A DNA stretch of 64,000 bases, from positions 58,543,453 through 58,607,452 of the forward strand of contig CM060198.1 of the NCBI GenBank assembly GCA_030549335.1, given 5' to 3'. Source of the DNA: Pontederia crassipes (taxonomy: Eukaryota > Streptophyta > Magnoliopsida > Commelinales > Pontederiaceae). Position 1 is the first letter of the stretch; each line of letters opens with the position of its first letter. Of this stretch, positions 50,754 to 60,862 are shown piece after piece. The position numbers were made by a program, and so were the translations under genes. The notes under the pieces are model-generated. The model searched no databases and was not told where the DNA came from. It was given only the letters and a program-made list of their open reading frames with translations.

Positions 50754-51671
50754 CAATATTATTAAAATTAGACCGGACCAGTCGGTTCAACTGCAAACCG
50801 ATGTTTGGTCCAGTCCAGTTCGAGTTCAAAGCCGTTTTGACTATTGAACCGGCCAAAATCCGATTGAACCAAATTGAACTGGTGAACCGGTTCAGAATTG
50901 ATTAAATACATTTTTTTAAAGAAAATAATTTAATATGGAAAGAAGTTAAAAAAATGAAAGTAAATTTTTAAAAAAGTATAATTAAGGAAATAAATACTTA
51001 TAGATTAAAAACAATAATAGAAAGGAGAAACTAATTATAGGAAAATGGTAGTTGAAGAAAAATAATGATTAGTGGAGATGATTAGGGGAGAAAATTTTGA
51101 AATCATATGAGTTGGCCAGCTAAAAATATATGCAATTATGAGTTGACTAGAAAATAAATTAAATAAACATAATAAAAAACAATAGTGATTTGGGATAAAA
51201 TATATTAATATGACTATCATTAGAATTCTATAATAATAATAGAAGGGTAAGTATTTTTTTAAAATATAATAAATAATTAGACAAATAATAAATTTGAAAA
51301 AAAATAAAGGAATGATAATGGGAAGATGAAAACAAAAAAGAAATAAATATGGGGTAATAAACAATAAGAAGAGTAATTGAAAATAAATAAAAGAAGAGAA
51401 ATTTTAAAAGTGAATTAGATTTGATATAGCGTCACAAAATATTATAAAAATAAAAAAATATAATAATGTACTAATCATATAATTTTGAATATTTTAAATT
51501 TATAGTTAATAAATTATAGTTTTATATTAATTTATTACTAAGAATAGTAGTATGATATATTATATTATATAATTTTATATTATTTTAATTCAATTCGATC
51601 GAATCTAATCGAATCAGTCAAATCATGATCCGATAATAAATCCAGACCTGATCATGATTTTAAAAACATTG
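50754..51671. mobile_element. CAATATT-ended inverted-repeat element (about 0.92 kb)
   Basis: The left end CAATATTATTAAAATTAGAC and the right end, read inward, CAATGTTTTTAAAATCATGA form an imperfect inverted repeat. CCGGTTCA/TGAACCGG words cluster inside the left end and TCGATCGAAT-like words inside the right. A possible 7-bp direct repeat TTTTTAA flanks it, one base off the right end. The interior is purine-rich AT with no transposase. Confidence 0.55.
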
Positions 51672-51679
51672 ATTTTTAA

Positions 51680-53472
51680 GTCATAGTTGAAAAGAAATGT
51701 TTATTTCTTCTAGAAAGCAAAGAAGTTACACTTGGAAGCTAACGGCGTCACCCTTCCAAAACTATGACATTTGTCCTTTGCAAATTAATTAATTAAGCGT
51801 CCATAACATCCAAGTGCTCGAATTTTTCAATGAAGCCATTAGAATCAAATCTGATTAGCATGATTAATTATGAGATTGGCACTTCGAAATCGTTGGAAGA
51901 TGGTAACATCTTCAATTATTGGCTCTTGATCAGGGAAAATTTGTTATTTATTTCTAGCTCTAGATTAAATAAAATTTTAAAGCCACACATTATGATGGGT
52001 TAAAAATTGAAATCTATGGAATTAGCACAACTACGTTCATAGTTAAGCAAGATACATTGGATAAACGATCAATCCGGACTCGGGAAATGAAAAAAAGAAA
52101 ATAAATTAGAAAAATTATTGTGTCCTGCTCGTTAGTCAAAATGATAACATAGTATCTCATTCATTACAGAAGGCTGTCTACTTCGTCTGTCAATTATGAA
52201 ATAGGATGTCACTTATATAAAATATTATCATGGCATTGCGTATCGTTATATTGATCATAGAATTCATTAAAATATTAAACATACAGTTGCATGGTCATAT
52301 CAAACATAGTTAATCACAAGGGGGTGCTTAATTAGTTTCTCCCTCACAATTACCATTTATAACTCGAGTAATGCTCAAACCAAAGCACATAAATATTAAT
52401 CTTAATCAATTTGACAATTCTAATTTATGAATACTAGGTTATTAACTTTTTTAATCAAGATTTAAATTAGCAAACCATATATATAAAGCAATCACCATAT
52501 GGTGATTAATCAATCAGAAGAAAAAATTACAGAAAAAAAGAACAAACATATATGCATCGATCCAAACATAGCCGAAAATTCAACCTCAATCATATTAAAC
52601 TACGTGCGTGCGAGAATTAAGTTGACTGCATGAAAACCACGTGTACAATTCATGGTTGGTAGGTTAAATTCCTTGTCGAAGTTATCACTGTCATGGTCAA
52701 GCAGATGAACAATTGAACACCTGAGGAAACTGATTGAGCCGCCTCCAGATGAATAGGGTAAAAGAGAACGTTCACACTTCACACGACCCTCTCGTGGATG
52801 GTTATACTATATATTGTATATGTACATATTATGTATATATATATGTATATGTATATATATATACTAATACCATGCACTGTGTACATATATAATAGTCTTC
52901 TGGAATGAGCACTTGCTGATATATAAATGTATATATATAGTTGTTGCAGACATGCAGTGACTTCATCATTTGCTTTGTGATGTGAACTTGTTTTGATCTT
53001 TCTTGGTGCGCTAGGGTTTGTTGAGTCCTTTAAATACTACGTTCTCAAAGTGTAGGTAGCTGACAGCTTCAGGCGTTCCATCTGGTCACAGCTGGGCGCG
53101 TTTTCTTTTGACCTGAACAGATGAAGAATGAGGATTCTAATGGTGTGAGCGATAAGTAAAGCTGGCAGACTTCTTCCTGATCATGGTACGTAATTCCCTT
53201 CTTCCTTTTTGTTCTTCTTCTTCTCGATTTTCAAAGTTCTTTGTTAACATTCTTCCTGTGTGATAATGAATTTGGTGTGCATAGCATACCCTTTAACTGT
53301 CCTGTTGAAACAGTGATGATATTAGCATGTAAAGTGCAATATGGAGCCGTCCTGGAATGCATGGCTTTCAGAAAATGTAAGCTTATTATTCCATCCTTAA
53401 TTTCAATCTCAAGTTTCTGCAGCTGTGGTGTACAATTAGCTTAAATTTATTTGAGGTGACAAACTTCAGGAG
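51680..53472. other. Intergenic and upstream region of the bHLH gene
   Basis: AT-rich, with TATATGTATATG-type low complexity at 52815-52865. A probable 5' UTR intron ends just before the bHLH start codon (CTTCAG|GAG at about 53470). No other gene is seen. Confidence 0.5.
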
Positions 53473-54843
53473 ATGGATGAATCTTCTCTTATCTATCAAT
53501 GGGAGGTTGCATCACTGAATCAAGGAAACCAAGAAGTAGTACCACCACCTGATCATGAACTTGGGGCGGGCCTTCAACGATCCTCCTCTTCAGAGAGTGG
53601 TAGATCTCGTTCTTTGCATTATCTTACAAGCGGCGAGGCCTCTGCGCAAGCTGCAGGCGGCAGCGTCAATATTGTTGAGAGGTCCAGGCGGAGCCAACTG
53701 CAGGCTGGCCTTTGGAACCTCGGCGGCAGTGAAAGCGCCATGGTGATGGATCCAGCTGATAGTTCAAACATCACAGATTCTTTCCTCTTCTGCAACCTTA
53801 TGCCAGAAAATGATCAGTTGGTCGGAAGGCAAATTATGACAGCGGAAGCTTTAGGAAATCTTGTTTCGGCTGGTTCGGAGCTGAATTTTGAAGCGGCCAC
53901 CCCAAGAGGATCAAAGAAAGCTGAGGTCCAAGGACAACTATCTCATGCTCAGGAACATATTATGGCAGAGCGGAAGCGGAGAGAAAGATTGAACCAGAAA
54001 TTCATCGAGCTTTCGGCAATCATCCCCGGGCTTCAGAAGGTAGGCAGCTCGATTATGCGAAATTTGTATCTGTTCGGTGTTCAAATAGTTCATGCACTCA
54101 GCAATGTTTGGATAAACCATCAGAATTCTAGCATTCGGCACTCGTAATGTAACCTTTTTTTTCTCCTGATTACAGCAAAAGTTTCTTCATGTGCCATCCA
54201 AAGAAGGCTTCTGAAATATTGGTTAAGCTCGATAATCACATGCATTATAGACATGCATATAAACCATGCTTCTACATGCAGGTAGACAAGGCTTCAGTTC
54301 TTGGAGGTGCAGTGGCGTACGTGAAGGAACTCCAAGCAAATGTTAAGGCCCTTGAAGACCAGAACACGAAAAGGACCGTGGAGTCTGCGGTCCTTGTCAA
54401 GAGGTCACAGGTCGTCTCTGCAGAAGAGGCAACATCCTCTGAGAGAGAGCACTCACGAAGCTCCTTGCCGGAGATAGAAGCAAAAATTTCAGACAGCAAC
54501 GTCCTCATAAGGATTCACTGCGAGAACAGGAAGGGAGTTCTGGTGAAAGCCCTGACAGAGTTGGAGATGCTGCACCTCACTGTAACGACTACCAACGTTA
54601 CGCCCTTCCTCGGATCCTCGATCAATATCACGGTGACTGCACAGGTCACTAATTAGTTCCACTCCTCTCAACAATGAACTGAACAAAACAAGAAATCTTT
54701 TCATGAAAAAGGAAGCTAAAGGTTCAATATTTATCAAATAGCTTAACTAATTTGCACTACGTTCTTCTTTTTTACAGGTCGAGGAAGAATTCTCGACGAC
54801 AGTAGAAGATCTCGTAAAGAAGCTAAAATCTACTTTGAGTTAG
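53473..54843 (+). CDS. bHLH transcription factor, group IVa (bHLH18/19/20/25/NAI1 type)
   Basis: Three coding exons, 53473-54039, 54282-54644 and 54778-54843, give 331 residues; all junctions are GT-AG in phase 0. The basic helix-loop-helix runs from about residue 158 to 212. It has His162, Glu166 and Arg170 in the basic part (EHIMAERKRRERL), the combination that contacts the E-box/G-box, then helix 1 FIELSAIIPGLQK and helix 2 DKASVLGGAVAYVKELQ after intron 1. A leucine-rich KALEDQN extension and a C-terminal ACT-like segment (SNVLIRIHCENRKGVLVKAL) place it in group IVa, whose known members control ER bodies, iron uptake and jasmonate responses. The N-terminal half is low-complexity and variable, as usual. 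The start MDESSLIYQW matches the family style. Which member it is cannot be settled here. Confidence 0.93.
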
Positions 54844-56940
54844 TTCATGCATATACATGCATGCTACAATAAGATAGATAGGGAATTAAGTGGATTAAAT
54901 TAAAGGCTTCTCACGAGGAACGTGGTCTTAAGAAACTTGTCCGGATCCATGATATAATTTTGCATGTCGTCTTTGTTTTTTCTCTCTCCGTGATCGACAA
55001 CTAATTTTGGCATTAATAAAATTTTGTGAGATCCTTATTAATTATTCGACAATCAATCTGAAATCTGAATATTAGATACGGTTTTAAGTCGACGACATGC
55101 CTCTCGTCTGATTCTGCCGGATCCGTTGGTTTCATCTGCTCGGCCGGCAGCCACCAACTTGTACAGAGTGGCAAAAGAGGATATTGTGGGATTTGTTAAG
55201 ATATCAAGGTTGGTTCATCATGATCTCGTTCAGTATTATACATTAAGATATGTTTGATGATTAAATTATTGGAGTGTGTGTGGGATTATTTTTCCTTTAG
55301 GACGAACTTTATACTGTGAAGTATCATGCGTTATATATATGCAATAAGCAATTAGACTTGAGAGGGCTATCATGTCCATTTTCATCATCTCCAACAAATT
55401 GAACTGATCTAGTTTTGATGAGTTTATTAATGTACGGAGACGTGTTTAAATTTATATGTTAATCTTGATATTGAATAACATAATTCGGAGAATTAAAGGG
55501 GATGGAAGTTTTTATAAGCGGGCGTCCTTCGAAACTTTCGACGGGCGATGGGGCTACTGTCAAAATTTTCGAAGGGATTCATCTTTCAAAACTTTCGACG
55601 AGTAGCTCCTGTTGGGAGTTTCGAATTATCAAAGTTATAATAAAATTGAACTTTCGAATAATAATTTTTATATTATTTTTTATATTAAAAGTTCCAACGG
55701 GGCAACCATCCAAAATATCAAAGGGAAGCTGCCCTTCAGAACTTCTGACGTGAGAATGCCTTTAGAAATTTTCGACGGGTGGCACTCGTCGGAAGCTTCG
55801 AAAGACAGCGTCCTTTTTGAATTTCCTACGAGAAACTCCCATTGAAAGCTCCAAAGAGTAGCGTCCCATCGGAACTTTGTATAGAAAGCAAAAGCCTACG
55901 CTAACAATACAATTAAACATCAACGAAGTTGCCCTAACTTACATAGTAAATTAGTTCCATTTTCCTCTCTATTGAATTACATTTTCACATTACCTAACAA
56001 TATACATTATCTCATATAAAAAATATCGCTTATTAAATTATTCTCATTACCTTATTTACTATGTATAAGTAATCTCTCAATCAATTCAAATGACATTATT
56101 TACTTATAAAAAAATTACTAACTAATACAATTTTTTTTACTAAAATACCCTTTATCAATAATGTCCAATTAAACTTATTTAGTTTAGCTAAAAACTTGAA
56201 AAAGTAAATAAATATAGTAATTGTAATAAATTAATATATGTAATATTCAAAATAATGATTAATAATAATATGCAATTTGTGTGAATAATAATTTAAATAA
56301 ATTAATTCTATTAATTATGGTAATATTTTTTGTTGTTGTAATATAATTTTCTTATATTATTTTATATTTTATTTGTTTAAGAATAGAAAGGGTAGAAGTG
56401 GAAAGGACATAAAAGCATATTACAATCTGAATAGCAATTTGAATAGTCAATGTAGATTGCTAGTTCAAATGCAATATGTATTGCTAGGTAGTATAAATTA
56501 TTTACAAATTAAAACAAAGTTAACAAGTGGGCCAAAGTAATTTAACTTTAGATCAATAGTAATTTAGAAAAATTACTTGTAGGAAACACCCCTAAAAACT
56601 TTCACTTTTATCCCACATAAACTATTCTGGTATTTCCATTTTACCCCTTTGCTATTTGTTTTTTTTTTCTTGGTTAAGTTTTTCTTTCTTCTATTCATAT
56701 TATTAAACTGTACACTTCAAAAAAATAATCTAAGGAAAAAAACGTTCTATGAAGATAAATAAAAGATGATATCAGTTACCATTAAAATGTTTAATTTTTT
56801 TAAAATTTATTTCAAGTCATAATAAAGGTTACAAATGAAATTTGATAACAGTGTTTAAAGTTAAACAATGGAGAGAGAACCCAAATAAAAACTACGCGTC
56901 TCTCTGCACTAAAGCCCACAGGCCCATTTAAGCCCAATAA
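54844..56940. other. Intergenic between the bHLH gene and TIN1
   Basis: Contains the tandem-like block at 55500-55880, otherwise AT-rich DNA with no gene. The last few hundred bases are the TIN1 upstream region. Confidence 0.5.
55500..55880. repeat. Degenerate short tandem repeat (CTTCGAAACTTTCGACGGG-like)
   Basis: About eight to ten imperfect units of some 35-40 bp carry TTTCGACGGG or CCATCGGAACTTT words, interrupted by an AT-rich piece at 55625-55690. The style resembles CACTA subterminal repeats, but no CACTA end is visible. Confidence 0.55.
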
Positions 56941-57018
56941 GATGAACCCATGGCAAATCTCAGGCGAACGCGTATTCTATCCAATAAAAAATGCCACCAG
57001 ATTAATTTCTCGCTTCCC

Positions 57019-57039
57019 ATTGGTCCGAACCACGTCATC
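57019..57039 (+). promoter_or_regulatory. Plant UPR element-like site upstream of TIN1
   Basis: The site reads ATTGG, six bases, then CCACGTCATC. Plant P-UPRE and ERSE-II elements contain ATTGG close to CCACG(TCATC) and are bound by bZIP60/bZIP28 with NF-Y. Here the two halves are intact but spaced slightly wider. It lies 199 bp upstream of the TIN1 ATG, which fits a gene known to be induced by ER stress. Confidence 0.65.
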
Positions 57040-57237
57040 GCAGGTACCTAAAATAATTTGCTATTTTTTGCTTCTCCCTCTTCTGAAAGCTTCCACCCGT
57101 TCTTTGCGTTCCCCGCGAAACAAATTTCCCCATTTTGCTTCTGCAAATTCTATTGATAAAAAAAAATACACTCGAAGATTCAAGCCTTAGAAACTCATAG
57201 ATTGAAGGAGTTCTTCGTCGAATTAATTTTGAAATCT

Positions 57238-59435
57238 ATGGCAAATTTGGAACATTTTTTTGCATTTTTTCTCGTATTGCTTTCGATCGGATATGCGAAC
57301 GCACTGATCCCGCCGGAAAACCTCGATTCGGCCGCTCCCAAAGCGATCTCGGTGAGAATTCTGCTCAAAGTGTTAACTTTCCTTTTTCTTTCGATTCTTC
57401 CGACTTCTTGTTCACGAGGTTTGGTGCTTCCCTTGTGAAGGATTTGAAGGATGCAATCGTGAAGGGATTAGGGTTCCAGTCGGAGGACTTGAAAGTGTCG
57501 GGATTCGATGTGAGGGACGCCTTGGTGGGGCAGGCGGTGGCGTACGAATTCGATGTGGAGGTGGAGAAGAAGGTGATCCCGATCAAGCTCTTGGAGGATG
57601 TGAACAATTGGGATTTTGTGGAGCTTCCGATATTCAAGCCAGCGGCGAGGCCGGAACAGGAGGAGAAGGGGCTGTCGGAGTTCGGGAGGCGGCCGGACTC
57701 TAGAGCTCCTCCGGCCTTGCCGCCTTTTCAACTTTCTGGGCCGATGGAGCTATGGATACAAGATGGCGACGATATGCGGCTCTCTTTGCCGGTAGGCACA
57801 TACAGTTAGTTTTATTCATGTTCCATTTCTTTGGTGACTTGTGAGTCTGATTTTGATTATTTCCTTCTTGAATCACACTATCTTTCAATTGTTCTATTCA
57901 TAATTTACCTTCGTGCACTTGAAATGATTGGTGAATTTTGTATCAAGGTTATACATTTGGAAAACAATAATTGCACAATATAATTTGATTGACAAAAAAA
58001 TATGTTTCAAGTTTCAAGCTCCTTTATTATCAAGGTTAATGTGAATGGAGTTAACTAGGTGTTTGTTGAATTGATAAATTTTCATTAGCATGTCTCTGTG
58101 AAGATTATTCATCTCAATTCATTCATATTACAAAACTATGGTAACATGGTTCATCCAGACAGTATCCTTATGCAATTTTGAATAAGATGCCACAATCAAA
58201 AGATTGTGCATTGGTCAGCTAATCGCCTAGTGAACAGCCGCCATTATATTCACATCTAATTCTGTAGTAACTGTTAGAGCTAAATGTAAGGTCAGCAACA
58301 AGTAGAGACTGACAATGAAGTGTTTCCATATACCATAAAGTCCATTACTGTGCAACTTCATTTGATGTCACAAAATGAGGGTACATCAAATAGTGATGAA
58401 TCCAACAATGACTAAGGTTTCTTTTCAAGAAAAAAGAATCTGTTGGGAAGTTATTTTTACTGTGCTTATATCTAGTACTTTTGATCTTCTTGTTGCTGTA
58501 GCACCACTATGTTTCTCCTAAAGATATTTTGTATTACTGCCACATTGTTTTTCTTTTCCTGGAGGACCCCCTTTGTTGATTCATTGTGTTTTTGGATCCA
58601 AGTAGTCTGTTCATGATGATAATGGTCTTCTTTTGCTACTTTGCAGCATGATGTAGAAGCTGGTACAGTGAAGAAGGTTGTCCTATCAGATGGTGCTGTG
58701 GTGACAGTAAAAGGTGCAAGATCTGTGAGCCTTCGCCACCCACTTGAGCTTCCCCTTCCTCTTAATCTTAGCCATCCAAAAAATCAACAAGTAGCTTCAG
58801 GCCTTCTAACCATCGCCCAAGCTCTCCGACATGCATCTCGCTCCAGCCAGAAGCCACTTCTCTCGCTACGCATTGTTGGTCCTACTTCTCTCACTTCTTC
58901 TCCGTCAACGTCACCTAATGACAAGCTGAAGCTCAAACGGCTTGCCCCAGGTCTTGTTGAGCTTTCATCTCGAGATGTTCCAGTGCTATCTAGTGATGTT
59001 GATGGATCTCGTAGCAACATGTTTTGGCCACTTCCATCCCTTAATGGGTCAGAATCACACCTTCGGGGATTTGAAGAGTTATTAGCCTCGGTCCTGGGGA
59101 AGAGTGGATCAAAGGAAGGGTTCTTCAGACTGGTGAAGGCCCAAGTCTCGGCGCAAACCTATGTTAAGATGGGCTTTGAAGTGGAGAAGAGGCTACTTGA
59201 TGGGGAGATTGATTGGTCCAACTTCCCTTCATGGAGGACAAAGCCAGACAAGACCAGGGCTCACTTTGAGGTGCTGGCCAGGGTAGATGATGATGGGAAG
59301 GTAATCCCGGAGAGGATTGCAGAGGTACAGCCGTTTGTGTCACAGGAGACAATTAGTGAGAACTTGCAAACTGGAAATATGACCATGTCTAGGACAGACA
59401 TATTTCATCCTCCGCCTGAGTACTTCAGTTTGTGA
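57238..59435 (+). CDS. TIN1: TUNICAMYCIN INDUCED 1 (TIN1)
   Basis: Coding exons: first 57238-57351, second about 57419-57791 (left edge unresolved), third 58647-59435 (stop TGA at 59433). The first exon gives a signal peptide (MANLEHFFAFFLVLLSIGYA) and ends KAIS before a good donor (TCG|GTGAGA). Exons 2 and 3 carry KDLKDAIVKGLGFQ, KVSGFDVRDALVGQAVAYEF, FQLSGPMELWIQD, VVTVKGARSVSLRHPLELPL, LSLRIVGPTSL, KLKRLAPGLVELSS and FPSWRTKPDKTRAHFEVLA, all characteristic of Arabidopsis TIN1, an ER-stress-induced protein of the secretory pathway that affects pollen surface. The only usable acceptor before exon 2 (ACGAG at 57418) puts exon 2 one phase off the first exon, so either the true junction is non-canonical or one base is missing or extra. 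The promoter holds a UPR-like element. Confidence 0.9.
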
Positions 59436-60475
59436 TTGAGCTTTCTGTTGGGCCAATTCATCGAGGAGAAAAGATGTACCAACGGGAGCTGATATAACTT
59501 CATGAGAGAAGAATAATGAATAAGTGTATGATAATATATATGTTCGATAGTCCTCCAAAAATATATCTTGGGGTGAAGGCAGCTTTTGCAAATTCTGTGT
59601 TTTGTAACAGAGAGCTCTTTTTTATTTTCTACAGAACAAGAGAACTCTTCATCGTAAAGCTCGTGTGGCTAAGCAACTCGAACTTTGTATGCCTTGCATG
59701 TAAATATAAAGCTTGAGGCTGAAAGAGAAACCGGTAAAGAAATGCGAGAAAGTAATATTCTTTTTGTGGCACGTTTAGGTTTTCATTACTGTTTTTCCAT
59801 TCTCTCGTGATGGTAAATAGTAATTACTATTGCCTGCATTATCTATTTGCAGGAACAATGTACATTCCATCTCCCCCAACGTATTTAGTTCGATCTGGTG
59901 TGAAAGAAGCATCAATAATGTCAATCAACTGAACAATTTTATACTATAAAAAAATTCGAACTTCAAATTTTTTTTTGTGTGATCTGTTATGTTGTAATTC
60001 TCTAATGATAGGAAAAACAAACCATGTGAACACTGGATACAAGTATTTAATTTGATCTTTGTATAATCTATTGTGCAATAACGTTTATATCCTTCCAATC
60101 ATACCTTCTCAAAACCCAAGTCTTTGGCCGATTAAAAGTTTAAAAGTTTCCTTCAAGATTCTTCTACTAGCAATTGTGTATTGTTCTTTTTTTCCCTTCT
60201 TTTCCTGGATGACAATAAAGAACACATCAACATACTCAAATATAAAAATACGGTTATTTTTACTAAATAGAAATAAAACAATGGCAGGAAATAATTACAA
60301 TTTAATAAGCCTCCATAAAGATATATTTATATGATTTTTAAATTAATTTTATTGGCATGCTCTTATATTTGCACTTGCTCCACTCTTAACGGTATATATT
60401 AACTAACGAGCAAAGAGATCCGCGCTTCTCGCCGGAGCAAAAAGCGGGGTCGCCGTTGCCACTTCTAAGAGCGAG
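59436..60475. other. TIN1 3' region and intergenic
   Basis: The first 250 bp or so are likely 3' UTR. The rest is AT-rich and has no recognisable gene or repeat. Confidence 0.5.
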
Positions 60476-60862
60476 ATGGAACCACTAAGCCCAAAGGACT
60501 CCTCTCGTTGCCTCCGATCGGATCCAGTTGGACGAGGACTCGGAGGAGATGAAGAAGGGCGTGGTGTTGGCCGTGGCCGCCGTCGCGGCGGTGGCCGCCG
60601 GGACCGCTGTCGCGGTGCTCTGGTCTCGCCGGAGCTCTCGTCGGTGGAATCGGGCGGATCTTATTGTCAGGGCGCTGGAGGAAGGGTGCGCGACGCCCGT
60701 GCCCAAGCTGTGGGAAGTCGCGGACGCCATGGCTGCCGAGATGGAGGCCGGGCTCGCCACCGAAGGAGGGGGAAGCCTCCGGATGCTCGTGGCTCCTCCA
60801 GAGCTCTCGCTTCCCACGGGGTACTTCTTGTTCTTGACCTCAATATATTGTTAAAGAGTTAG
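60476..60862 (+). other. Upstream overlapping ATG/open frame before the hexokinase-like start
   Basis: An ATG at 60476 in good context (GCGAGATGG) lies 73 bp before the main ATG in another frame. It stays open past the main start to the end of exon 1 and beyond. If the transcript includes it, it would act as an overlapping uORF. Its peptide is low-complexity Arg/Gly-rich and unlikely to be functional itself. Confidence 0.35.

Noticed and set aside
53473-54147. A 224-residue bHLH form reading past exon 1
   Set aside because: It reads into intron 1 beyond a good GT donor; the second helix of the bHLH domain lies in exon 2, so the spliced form is the real one.
57202-57438. TIN1 start at 57202
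   Set aside because: That codon is TTG, not ATG; the ATG at 57238 directly begins a good signal peptide.
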